Source: Tianweitania sediminis
GTDB taxonomy: Bacteria; Pseudomonadota; Alphaproteobacteria; Rhizobiales; Rhizobiaceae
NCBI RefSeq assembly: GCF_017813335.1
Contig: NZ_JAGIYY010000001.1
Span: 248,001-312,000 of the forward strand
DNA length: 64,000 nt
Direction: 5' to 3'
Below, in pieces: positions 34,351-41,735 of the stretch. A program made the translations under genes and the position numbers. Numbering within the stretch: the stretch's first letter is position 1; each line of letters opens with the position of its first letter. The notes beneath the pieces were generated by a model, which saw only the letters and a list, made by a program, of their open reading frames with translations, did not search any database and was not told the DNA's origin.

Positions 34351-35121
34351 ATGAACATCGCACAGCATCCGGACCTCGCCGTCGCTACCCCAGCCTTTCA
34401 ACAGGAACGCGCGGATCTCGCGGCCGCGTTTCGCTGGGCGGCGCGCCTCAACATGCATGAAGCGGTGGCGAACCATTTCTCGCTCGCCGTGAACGAAGAC
34501 GGCACGCAAATCCTGATCAACCCGAACCAGATGCATTTCGCGCGCATCCGGGCGAGCGACCTCCTGCTGATCGATGCGAAGGATCCCGACACAATGAAGC
34601 GTCCCGATGCGCCGGACGCAACGGCCTGGGGACTCCATGGCGCAATCCACCGCAACTGCCCCCACGCGCGGTGCGTCATGCATGTGCATTCCACGCATGC
34701 CACGGTTCTGGCGTCGCTCAGCGACTCTAGCCTGCCAGCAATCGACCAGAACTCCGCGATGTTCTTCAATCGCGTGGTGGTGGATGACAATTACGGCGGG
34801 TTTGCTTTTGCCGACGAAGGCGAGCGTTGCTCCAAGCTTCTCCACGACCCCGCCAAGAAGGTCATGGTGATGGGCAATCATGGTGTGCTGGTGATCGGGG
34901 ACACGGTGGGCGACACGTTTGACCGCCTTTATTACTTCGAGCGCGCCTGCGAGACCTACATCAAGGCACTTTGGACCGGAAAGCCGCTCCGCCTGCTGTC
35001 GGATGCGGTCGCAGAAAAGGTGGCGGGCGCGATGGATCATTACCCCACCTCCAAGGCTGGCAAGCACCTAGAAGAACTGCGCGCCATCCTGGACGACGAG
35101 CGCTCCAACTACGCAAGTTGA
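34351..35121 (+). CDS. Class II aldolase/adducin family protein
   Basis: 256 residues from the ATG at 34351, preceded by an AGAGGGAA ribosome site. Metal ligands are recognisable: His-x-His in CVMHVHSTHATVLASL (near 115-122) and His in VMVMGNHGVLVIGD (near 175). SLAVNEDGTQILINPNQMHF (about 46-65) matches the N-terminal part of the fold. The family covers fuculose-phosphate-type aldolases and ribulose-phosphate epimerases using a divalent metal, usually zinc. It is 34 bases after ureE and probably co-transcribed, an unusual pairing. Substrate unknown. Confidence 0.88.
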   Translation: MNIAQHPDLAVATPAFQQERADLAAAFRWAARLNMHEAVANHFSLAVNEDGTQILINPNQMHFARIRASDLLLIDAKDPDTMKRPDAPDATAWGLHGAIHRNCPHARCVMHVHSTHATVLASLSDSSLPAIDQNSAMFFNRVVVDDNYGGFAFADEGERCSKLLHDPAKKVMVMGNHGVLVIGDTVGDTFDRLYYFERACETYIKALWTGKPLRLLSDAVAEKVAGAMDHYPTSKAGKHLEELRAILDDERSNYAS

Positions 35122-35127
35122 TCCCAC

Positions 35128-35142
35128 GTTCCCGTCGGGAAC
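35128..35142 (+). terminator. Possible terminator of the ureE-aldolase unit
   Basis: GTTCCC-gtc-GGGAAC, a 6-bp stem followed by TTCCCTTG, six bases after the aldolase stop. A second hairpin, GTTGCC-ataag-GGCAAC, lies at 35161-35177 followed by ACTTTGG, 25 bases before the next gene. Neither has a long U-run, so termination may be weak. Confidence 0.4.
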
Positions 35143-35202
35143 TTCCCTTGCTGACGCAGCGTTGCCATAAGGGCAACACTTTGGCGGAGAGCGGGCGGGA
35201 CG

Positions 35203-36207
35203 ATGGCGAACATCGCGGCAGTGGAAGGCAAGCACCAGCGGCGCGCTTCAGAACCCGGGCGCGGGCGCAATGCCGAAAAACCGCTGCAGATCCCGTGGAA
35301 GGGCTGGGTTGATATCTTCTGGCGCATTTATGCGTCGATCATGGAAGATCGCATCCTGCTGATTGCAGCCGGCGCGACCTTCTACCTCCTGCTCGCGCTG
35401 TTTCCAGCCCTTGCTGCGTTCGTGTCGGTTTACGGCTTCGTCGCTGATCCGCACACAGTCGCGGACCAGGTCGCCTGGCTGGGCGGCATGCTGCCTGCCG
35501 GTTCGCTCGACATGATCCGCAGCCAGTTGCAGGCGCTTGCGAGCCAGGAAACCAGTTCACTGTCCTTCAGCTTTTTCTTCGGTCTTGCCGTCGCACTGTG
35601 GAGTGCCAACAACGGCATCAAGACGCTTTTCGAAGCCATGAACGTCGCCTATCGCCAGAACGAGACGCGCTCCTTCCTGAAGCTGAACCTGGTAGCGTTC
35701 ACTTTCACCTTGGGCGCGATCTTCATCGGCATCCTGATGATCGTGATGGTGGGTGTTGTCCCGGCCATGTTCACGCTGTTTGGCATCGACAGTTGGACCG
35801 GCATGATCGTGAAGATCGCGCGCTGGCCCCTCATTCTTCTCTTTGTCGGCCTCGGCATCACCCTGATCTACCGCTTCGGACCAGATCGTGAGCCGGCAAA
35901 GCTCCCATGGCTGACTTGGGGCGCAGCAGTGGCCAGCGTTGTTTGGCTGGTCACGTCGATCCTGTTTTCCTGGTATCTGGAAAACTTCGCCGATTACAAC
36001 GCAACCTATGGAACACTAGGGGCGGCGGTCGGCTTCATGATGTGGACGTGGATTTCTTCGATCATCCTGATCATTGGCGCCGAGATCAACGGCGAAATGG
36101 AGCACCAGACAGCCGTCGACACCACCACCGGCCCCGACAAGCCAATCGGTGAGCGAGGGGCTGTCATGGCGGACACGGTGGGGATCGCCGCCAACGAGAA
36201 GCCCTGA
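35203..36207 (+). CDS. YihY/virulence factor BrkB family membrane protein
   Basis: 334 residues with six predicted membrane spans, beginning after a polar N-terminus of about 45 residues. Family landmarks: AAGATFYLLLALFPALAAFVSVYG near residue 48 onward, SANNGIKTLFEAMNVAYRQNE near 130, and YRFGPDR before the fifth span. Formerly annotated as ribonuclease BN, but the family is now regarded as an inner-membrane protein of unsettled function. Its stop is 45 bases from the convergent TetR gene. Confidence 0.9.
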   Translation: MANIAAVEGKHQRRASEPGRGRNAEKPLQIPWKGWVDIFWRIYASIMEDRILLIAAGATFYLLLALFPALAAFVSVYGFVADPHTVADQVAWLGGMLPAGSLDMIRSQLQALASQETSSLSFSFFFGLAVALWSANNGIKTLFEAMNVAYRQNETRSFLKLNLVAFTFTLGAIFIGILMIVMVGVVPAMFTLFGIDSWTGMIVKIARWPLILLFVGLGITLIYRFGPDREPAKLPWLTWGAAVASVVWLVTSILFSWYLENFADYNATYGTLGAAVGFMMWTWISSIILIIGAEINGEMEHQTAVDTTTGPDKPIGERGAVMADTVGIAANEKP

Positions 36208-36252
36208 CTCGGGAGCAGACGGGTGTGCTACGCTGAAGGCCAAGGAAGCGCC

Positions 36253-36900
36253 TCAGCGCGGCCGCAGGCCCTGCACCAGTTGACGTCCGATGTCAGCCGG
36301 CGACAGCCTGGCCGAAGGACGATACCAGGTGGGCATCCAGTTCAGCGCCCCAAGGAAGTTCAAGCGGAACAGGCTGCGATCCACGTCCGGCGGCAGGTCC
36401 AGCGCTTCCACCAGATCCGCCACCACGGTTTCGTAGCGATCACGCTGCGCAACCAAGGTTTCGCGCAGCCCTTTCAGCGACTCCGAATAATAAGGTGAAA
36501 CGATCACCGGCACTTCGCTTGAGCCTAGAAGGTCGTTGCAATGGGCAACAGCCGCCGCTTCCAGGCGATCCCAAGGATCCTCGACGCCTTCGATTGCCGC
36601 CAGCACGGCCTGGGTGATCTTCTCCATGCCGGCGCCGTGAACGGCAACGAAGATGTCTTCCTTCGACGCAAAGTGGTAGTAGATGGAGCCGCCGAGAATA
36701 CCGGTCGCTGCGGCGATGTCGCGAATGGTGGTGGCTTCAAAGCCACGTGTGCCGAACAGCCGGGCGGCTTCCTGCATGATCTGGCGCCGGCGGGCTCCTG
36801 CGCTGGCATCCTCGTCCGGGCGCTTGTCGGAGGCTGCGGCTTTCGCGGAGCGCTTGGAGGTTTGCGGCAGCCGCTGGCCCTTGGTGGATGTCGTGGTCAT
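36253..36900 (-). CDS. TetR family transcriptional regulator
   Basis: 215 residues. A basic, low-complexity leader (about 1-35) precedes the DNA-binding domain RRRQIMQEAARLFGTRGFEA with ATTIRDIAAATGILGGSIYYHFASKEDI (about 37-85). The C-terminal ligand domain is helical and ends SPADIGRQLVQGLRPR. Related regulators in this subgroup often respond to acyl-CoA. The gene is divergent from the superoxide dismutase gene, and an imperfect palindrome at 36946-36959 between them is a likely binding site. Confidence 0.9.
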   Translation of the reverse strand: MTTTSTKGQRLPQTSKRSAKAAASDKRPDEDASAGARRRQIMQEAARLFGTRGFEATTIRDIAAATGILGGSIYYHFASKEDIFVAVHGAGMEKITQAVLAAIEGVEDPWDRLEAAAVAHCNDLLGSSEVPVIVSPYYSESLKGLRETLVAQRDRYETVVADLVEALDLPPDVDRSLFRLNFLGALNWMPTWYRPSARLSPADIGRQLVQGLRPR

Positions 36901-36945
36901 AAGATCGCTTAGCCGAGTTTAGCGGGGGATGCGAGATCAATCATA

Positions 36946-36959
36946 CAAGCGTTCGTTTG
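36946..36959. promoter_or_regulatory. Candidate TetR-family operator
   Basis: CAAGCGTTCGTTTG matches its own reverse complement at 10 of 14 positions and has the CG...CG spacing seen in TetR-family sites that control lipid metabolism. It is 46 bases upstream of the TetR start and 93 bases upstream of the dismutase start. Probable autoregulation; control of the dismutase is possible. Confidence 0.4.
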
Positions 36960-37051
36960 ATCGACCTTGATAGCGCTTGCGTGATCGACGGAACACCGGC
37001 CTGCGCGCTCCGTTGCGAAGGGGAACCCACCCCCTGTCACGGAGAGTGTCC

Positions 37052-37735
37052 ATGCCCGTAACCATGACCCGCCGCACCACGCTTGCCCTTGGAGCCGCAG
37101 CCGCCGCAAGTACCCTGTTCAAGCCACATGTCGCACGCGCAGCCGCTCCCTTCGAGCAGCCCCCGCTGCCTTACGGCGAGGACGCGCTCGCGCCGCAGAT
37201 TTCGGCCCGCACCGTTGGCCTACACTATGGCAAGCACCACGCCGGCTACTACACCAAGCTCAACGAACTGGTGCCCAACACGCCCTATGCCGACATGACC
37301 TTGGAAGAGGTCGTCAAGCAATCAAAGGACAACAACGACAACGCGATCTTCAACCAGGCGGGCCAGGCGTGGAACCATGAGTTCTATTGGCAGCAGTTTG
37401 CGGGCGGCCCCAAGCAGCCGAACGCGACGCTCGAAGAAGCCGCAACGCGCGATTTTGGCGGTGTGACCGCCATGAATGAAGCCATCGTCAAGGAGGCCGG
37501 CAATGTGTTCGGCACCGGCTGGGTTTGGCTGCTGCAGGACGGCGACAAGCTTGCGGTGCGCGGCTACCAGGATGCAGGCAACCCGCTTGCCGAGGGCCTG
37601 AAGCCGTTGATGGGCATCGACGTTTGGGAACACGCCTACTACCTGGATTATGAGAACCGCAGGGCGGACCACGTCAAGACGCTTCTTGCCGAGCGCGTGA
37701 ACTGGGCCTGGGTCGGCGAACAACTCGCCAGCTAA
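37052..37735 (+). CDS. Exported Fe/Mn superoxide dismutase
   Basis: 227 residues from the ATG at 37052, preceded by GGAGAG. A twin-arginine-like signal (MTRRTTLALGAAAAASTLF) is followed by ARAAAPFEQPPLPYGEDALA, so the mature enzyme should be periplasmic. All metal ligands are present: His in HYGKHHAGYY, His in AWNHEFYWQQ, and Asp and His in GIDVWEHAYYLDY. It dismutes superoxide. Fe/Mn dismutases of this family are usually cytoplasmic, so the signal peptide is noteworthy. Metal preference (Fe, Mn or either) cannot be settled by eye. It ends with the hairpin at 37751-37773. Confidence 0.93.
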   Translation: MPVTMTRRTTLALGAAAAASTLFKPHVARAAAPFEQPPLPYGEDALAPQISARTVGLHYGKHHAGYYTKLNELVPNTPYADMTLEEVVKQSKDNNDNAIFNQAGQAWNHEFYWQQFAGGPKQPNATLEEAATRDFGGVTAMNEAIVKEAGNVFGTGWVWLLQDGDKLAVRGYQDAGNPLAEGLKPLMGIDVWEHAYYLDYENRRADHVKTLLAERVNWAWVGEQLAS

Positions 37736-37750
37736 GGTCGCAGCATCGTA

Positions 37751-37773
37751 CAGCCCCCGCTCCACGGGGGCTG
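37751..37773 (+). terminator. Terminator of the superoxide dismutase gene
   Basis: CAGCCCCCG-ctcca-CGGGGGCTG, a perfect 9-bp GC-rich stem 16 bases after the stop, followed by GCCTTTCTCC. Confidence 0.65.
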
Positions 37774-37862
37774 GCCTTTCTCCGCGTTCCTTTCTGCAGG
37801 AGCGAACCAAGCGTGGGGTGGAGCGTTGAGGCGTCAGTCACAACGAGGAGCACGCCCCCGCC

Positions 37863-38021
37863 ATGGACGTTTTGCGCATCTTGCTCGCCATCATCCTTCC
37901 GCCTGTTGGCGTTTTCATGCAGGTCGGAATTGGGCTGCACTTCTGGCTCAACATCCTCCTGACGCTCTGCGGCTACATTCCGGGCATCATCCATGCCGTT
38001 TGGGTGATCATGAGACGCTGA
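37863..38021 (+). CDS. Pmp3/YqaE family small membrane protein
   Basis: 52 residues: MDVLRILLAIILPPVGVFMQ, then VGIGLHFWLNILLTLCGYIP and GIIHAVWVIMRR. The PP in the first span and the two-span hydrophobic layout are diagnostic of the Pmp3/YqaE family of stress-associated plasma-membrane proteolipids. A GAGGAG site lies 12 bases ahead of the ATG, a little far. Independent gene between two terminators. Confidence 0.9.
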   Translation: MDVLRILLAIILPPVGVFMQVGIGLHFWLNILLTLCGYIPGIIHAVWVIMRR

Positions 38022-38025
38022 CGCA

Positions 38026-38053
38026 AAAAAGGCGACCGAAAGGCCGCCTTTTT
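38026..38053. terminator. Bidirectional Rho-independent terminator
   Basis: AAAAAGGCG (38026-38034) pairs with CGCCTTTTT (38045-38053), with an inner CC-gaaa-GG extension. It has A- and T-runs on both sides, so it can end the Pmp3-like gene on the plus strand and the secreted-protein gene on the minus strand, which converge here. Confidence 0.85.
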
Positions 38054-38076
38054 CTTCGTGAAGTCGGTGGGGTCGA

Positions 38077-38448
38077 TCAATAAACCGGGCAGCCACGGTC
38101 GCGGCCGAAGGTAATGACGCGGCGATCGCCTCGCCGATCGCGTCCACCGACTTCAATGGTGCGGCGGCCTTCACGCAGAACGCGCACACGGCGCAGGCCT
38201 AAACGCTCCGCCTTGTCGAGCGCTCGGTCCACGCTGCAGCCGCGGCGGTCCCGCCGGTCTTCGCGCCGGTCTTCACGCCGTTCTTCACGCCGCTCAAAGC
38301 GCTCGCGGCGCTCCCGGTCCCGGTCACGCACGCGCACGCCATCGGGACCAACTTCGATCCGAACGTCCTGTGCAGCAGCGGGGGCAATCATCGCTCCCGG
38401 CGAGGCCAGCATCATGCCGGCAATGGAAAGGATAAGGAATTTGCGCAT
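38077..38448 (-). CDS. Secreted Arg/Glu/Asp-rich hypothetical protein
   Basis: 123 residues from the ATG at 38448. A signal peptide MRKFLILSIAGMMLASPG... is cleaved near APAAAQ. The mature protein opens with VRIEVGPDGVRVRDRDRERR, then a highly charged run of four-residue units (ERRE, ERRE, DRRE, DRRD, about 48-70), then a compact C-terminal part with two cysteines (RRGCSVDRALDKAERLGLRR ... GRDRGCPVY) that could form a disulfide. No function recognised. The charged run is encoded by 12-bp tandem repeats at 38253-38300. Confidence 0.75.
   Translation of the reverse strand: MRKFLILSIAGMMLASPGAMIAPAAAQDVRIEVGPDGVRVRDRDRERRERFERREERREDRREDRRDRRGCSVDRALDKAERLGLRRVRVLREGRRTIEVGGRDRRGDRRVITFGRDRGCPVY
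38253..38300. repeat. Four 12-bp imperfect tandem repeats
   Basis: Units are gccggtcttcgc, gccggtcttcac, gccgttcttcac and gccgctcaaagc. Each encodes one four-residue charged unit of the secreted protein on the minus strand, and the number of units could vary by replication slippage without a frameshift. Confidence 0.8.
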
Positions 38449-38512
38449 CTCAGGTTCTCCTTCGGGCGCGGATCTGCCCGTGGCGCGAAAACGCACCGGG
38501 CGCCCAAGTGGT

Positions 38513-38961
38513 TCAACTCACATCGAAATTAAGTTCAATCACCTGAACCGACGCTGAACGCGAAGCTGCAGCCAATTCGCACGGCCCACTGCGGTAGAAC
38601 CACAGATCCAGTCCGGTGCCGTGGATCAAGGATGGTCGAAAGGCGACCGCAAGGTCGTTGTGCAAGGCCATCGCTTTCGCCGACGGAGCCTTATTCTGGA
38701 TCGTAATGTGCGGTCGGAAGCCCTGCTGGAAGCACGGGCGTTTTTACCGTCACCGCCTGGAGATCATCGACGATTCCGGCTCAGCTCCGCGCCCGGCAGC
38801 TTGTGGAACAACGTGCAATGGGCCGGGGTGTGGTTGCGTTCGGGCGGGAAATGAAGCCGCCGAAGCTGGTTGAACTCGGCAAAGGAAGCTTCATCCAGGC
38901 TCCGGGTGAGGATGAGCGGGGCCGAAGCCCCGCCTGCCGCCTCAGGCGAGATAAGCGGCAT
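38513..38961 (-). pseudogene. Broken 2'-5' RNA ligase family (2H phosphoesterase) gene
   Basis: Two pieces of one protein are found in different frames on the minus strand. From 38961: APLILTRSLDEASFAEFNQL, then HFPPERNHTPAHCTLFHKLP, with the first HxT motif (HCT). After a frame break near 38765 a second frame gives GFRPHITIQNKAPSAKAMAL with the second HxT motif (HIT), then GTGLDLWFYRSGPCELAAAS, ending at 38513. In an intact member about 70 residues separate these parts; here only about 40-50 bases do, so an internal deletion with frameshift has destroyed the gene. The family has RNA 2'-5' ligase or cyclic phosphodiesterase activity. Confidence 0.75.
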
Positions 38962-39895
38962 CCAGCCAGATGCCGTTCTCGATCGCGCCCTGTACGTTCA
39001 CGCGGTTTTCCTCGCTTTGCGAGAAGGCCACGAGCACCTCGGCGCGGCTCATGCCGCTGTCCATGCGATCGAGCCAATAGTCATAGCCGCCGCCGTCGGC
39101 CGGCCGATCAAGCACATTGCGGTAAAGCAGGTCCACGAACTGTGCGTCGGTTGGGCTGCTGCCGTAGAGGCTGCGGAACTCCGCCGAGCCGATAAAGTCG
39201 GCTGCGGCGCTCGTCAGCGACGTGCCGCCATCCAGGCGATCCACCCAGTAAGACAGTCCGCCGAGATCGGGGGTGCGGTCAAAGGCAGCCTGATACAGGC
39301 GATACCCAGCCGCCGCGCCTTCATCGAAGGCCAACAGGCCGTTGTCGAATGACAAGCGCTCAACGGAAAACAGGGCGTCGTTTATCGCGCCGTCCCGCCG
39401 CGTCAGGTAGATCACGCCGTCATCCACGTCGATCGTGAAGTCGGCGCCGCGTCCGGAATAAACCGCGTAATCAAAGCCGGTGCCGCCATCGATGTCGTTG
39501 CGCCCCAGGCCGGCATTGATGATGTCGTTGCCCCCGAAGCCGCTCAAACGGTCGCTGAACTGCGAGCCATAGACCGTATCGTTTCCGTTGAAGGCGGTGA
39601 CAAGGAGCCCACGCAGATCATTGGCGTAGATCGCATCGGCCACTGCAAAGGCCGGCACCCGGAAATCATAGGCTTCGCCGAGCAGGTTGCCGTCGCGGCC
39701 ATATTCCTCGTAAGCGGTGACGATGCCGTCCACCAGATAAAGATCCGGTGCGTATCTCAGGCCGGTTCCGAGATACACCGCCTCACGGCCGCCGTCGGTG
39801 AGCGTGAACTCTCCGGAGTCGGCGGTCACCACAGTGCCTCTCCAGGCAGTAGGCGAAATCAGATCGGTCGCGGTGTAGGCGCGAAAAATTGCCAT
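38942..39895 (-). CDS. RTX-repeat and DUF4214 domain protein
   Basis: 317 residues, acidic, no N-terminal signal peptide. Residues about 100-140 hold calcium-binding hemolysin-type repeats (GFGGNDIINAGLGRNDIDGG and neighbours). Residues about 195-310 are DUF4214 repeats: YRLYQAAFDRTPDLGGLSYW, then VDLLYRNVLDRPADGGGYDYW and a third GIWLDAAYL end. Proteins of this make-up are commonly exported by type I secretion through a C-terminal signal and bind calcium outside the cell. No type I secretion genes are in this window. Its 3' end overlaps the start of the broken 2H gene by 20 bases. Confidence 0.87.
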   Translation of the reverse strand: MAIFRAYTATDLISPTAWRGTVVTADSGEFTLTDGGREAVYLGTGLRYAPDLYLVDGIVTAYEEYGRDGNLLGEAYDFRVPAFAVADAIYANDLRGLLVTAFNGNDTVYGSQFSDRLSGFGGNDIINAGLGRNDIDGGTGFDYAVYSGRGADFTIDVDDGVIYLTRRDGAINDALFSVERLSFDNGLLAFDEGAAAGYRLYQAAFDRTPDLGGLSYWVDRLDGGTSLTSAAADFIGSAEFRSLYGSSPTDAQFVDLLYRNVLDRPADGGGYDYWLDRMDSGMSRAEVLVAFSQSEENRVNVQGAIENGIWLDAAYLA

Positions 39896-39923
39896 TGGGG
39901 TTTCCTCGTTTGCTGCTGGAGCA

Positions 39924-39965
39924 GTGTCCCATGTTCATGATGAGCAACTCATGAACATGGGACAC
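39924..39965. repeat. Perfect 17-bp inverted repeat
   Basis: GTGTCCCATGTTCATGA (39924-39940) and its exact complement (39949-39965) flank the eight-base spacer TGAGCAAC. It starts six bases after the stop of the MFS gene and ends 28 bases before the RTX/DUF4214 start, both on the minus strand. There is no U-run. It could be a terminator stem, a dispersed palindromic element, or a protein-binding site. Confidence 0.85.
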
Positions 39966-39970
39966 CGGTT

Positions 39971-41617
39971 TCATCCGCCCAGATCCATCGGTGTCTTGTT
40001 TTGCAGGCCGGGCTCCTTGATGTCGGTTGGGCGCACAACCATCCGGTGGATGCGCGGAGGCTCCGCGCCGGCATGCAGCGCGCGGATCGCGTCGTAGATC
40101 ACCGCATCGGCATGGGTGCGACGCTGGTTGTGCCGAACATAGTCGTTCCAGGTTGGCAGATGGTAGCTTTCGATCCATTGGTCGGGGTGTTGGGTGTCGA
40201 GCATCAGTTCCCATTGGCGGCCGCCGTCCCGCCTTATGATGCGGCGCCGTTCGCGCATCAGCGCCAGAAACCGCGCCGAGTCCTCTTTTCGGATGATATG
40301 CTCCACGAGAACCACCATGGGGCCGCTGCGACCCTGAAGGTCGAGCGCCACATCAGGCACCTTCCAGCGGTTGAGGGGCTCGAGGTTTTCGCTGGAAAGA
40401 TCCGGCAGCGGCAGCCAGCGACCCAGCAGCGCGCCGACCAGCATCACAACGGCCGCAAGAAGGAAGGCTGACGGGATGTCGTGCGCTTCGGCCACGAGTC
40501 CCCAGATCCAGCTGCCCAGCGCCATGCCGCCGAACGTCGCCGTCTGGTAAAGCGCAAGTGCCCGTCCGAGCACCCAGCGCGGGGTCGAGAGCTGGACGGT
40601 GACGTTGAACATGGACAGCGCCATGACCCAGCACGCGCCGGCCACAAAAGCGCCGAGCCCCACCGCCCAGGCACTGCCGCCATAGCCGATCGCAAGGGCG
40701 CTCACCGCAAAGCCGATGAAGGCGCCACGTGCAATCACTTCATTCGAGGTCAGCTGGCGCACCTTGCCGCCAAGAAAGGCACCGCCGACGGCCCCGATGC
40801 CATAGCAGCCCAGCAGAAGGCCATAAAGCAACGGTCCGCCGCCGAGCTCATCGCGCGCCACGATCGGCAGCAACGCCAGAACAATGATGGCCGAAAAGCC
40901 GAAAAGCAGCCCCCGCAGCAGCACCTTCTCGATCTGCGGCGACATCGCGACATAGCGGAGGCCAGAGGTCATGGCACGGCCCAGCGTTTCCGGCGGCAGC
41001 GTGTTGGCTGGCGCAGCCAGGCGCCAGCGCAGGATCACGATGAGCAATGGCAGGTAGCTGAACGCGTTCGCGGCAAAAGCGGCCACCGCGCCAGCGCTGG
41101 CCACGATCAAGCCGCCGATCGCCGGCCCCACGCTGCGGGTCAGGTTGAAGTTCACGCTGTTGAGCGCCACCGCCTGAGGGAGATCGGCACGCGGCACCAT
41201 GTCACCGACCGAAGCCTGCCAGGACGGGTTGTTCAGGGCCGTGCCGCACCCGATCAGGAAGGTGAAGCCCAGCAAAAGCCATGGCGTCATCCACTCGAAC
41301 CAGGTGAAGAGCGCCAGGAGCACCGACACCAGCAGCATGAAGAGCTGTGCTGCCACCATGACATAGCGGCGGTTGAAGTTATCGGCGATTGCGCCCGAAG
41401 CGAGTGAGAAGATCATGACGGGCAGCGTGGTGGACGCTGTGACCAGCGCCACCATGTCGGCCGAACTCGCGATCGACGTCATCAACCACGCCGCGCCGAC
41501 GGACTGGATCAGGCCACCGAGATTGGAAACAAGGCTGGCCAGCCAGACCCGCAGGAACACCGGCGAACGCAAGGGGGACAAGGGCGAAGAGGCGGTTGTG
41601 TCTTTCGCTTGTTCCAC
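39971..41617 (-). CDS. MFS transporter with C-terminal monooxygenase-like (ABM fold) domain
   Basis: 548 residues. About 12 membrane spans lie between residues 20 and 410, of the MFS_3 (enterobactin-exporter-like) family: RVWLASLVSNLGGLIQSVGA at the first span and DNFNRRYVMVAAQ in the loop between spans two and three. After the last span a soluble tail of about 120 residues (VVLVEHIIRKEDSARFLALM ... WNDYVRHNQRRT) resembles a dimeric alpha-beta-barrel domain. Such fusions are known in the MFS_3 group. Role probably efflux; substrate unknown. The 17-bp inverted repeat lies just after its stop. Confidence 0.88.
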   Translation of the reverse strand: MEQAKDTTASSPLSPLRSPVFLRVWLASLVSNLGGLIQSVGAAWLMTSIASSADMVALVTASTTLPVMIFSLASGAIADNFNRRYVMVAAQLFMLLVSVLLALFTWFEWMTPWLLLGFTFLIGCGTALNNPSWQASVGDMVPRADLPQAVALNSVNFNLTRSVGPAIGGLIVASAGAVAAFAANAFSYLPLLIVILRWRLAAPANTLPPETLGRAMTSGLRYVAMSPQIEKVLLRGLLFGFSAIIVLALLPIVARDELGGGPLLYGLLLGCYGIGAVGGAFLGGKVRQLTSNEVIARGAFIGFAVSALAIGYGGSAWAVGLGAFVAGACWVMALSMFNVTVQLSTPRWVLGRALALYQTATFGGMALGSWIWGLVAEAHDIPSAFLLAAVVMLVGALLGRWLPLPDLSSENLEPLNRWKVPDVALDLQGRSGPMVVLVEHIIRKEDSARFLALMRERRRIIRRDGGRQWELMLDTQHPDQWIESYHLPTWNDYVRHNQRRTHADAVIYDAIRALHAGAEPPRIHRMVVRPTDIKEPGLQNKTPMDLGG

Positions 41618-41735
41618 CCGCTTTCGTCCGCCCGTAACGTGTGCCGCTTCACCGGCTAATCTGATGCAGCGGCAGCATCAGGCAAGACGGAACGTGCAAT
41701 CTCGCTCCATCCCTCCCCTTGCTTTCAGCGGTGCC

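Noticed and set aside
33651-34358. 235-residue open frame on the minus strand opposite ureE
   Set aside because: Met- and Val-rich reading caused by the complement of the His-rich tail; the plus-strand frame has clear UreE features.
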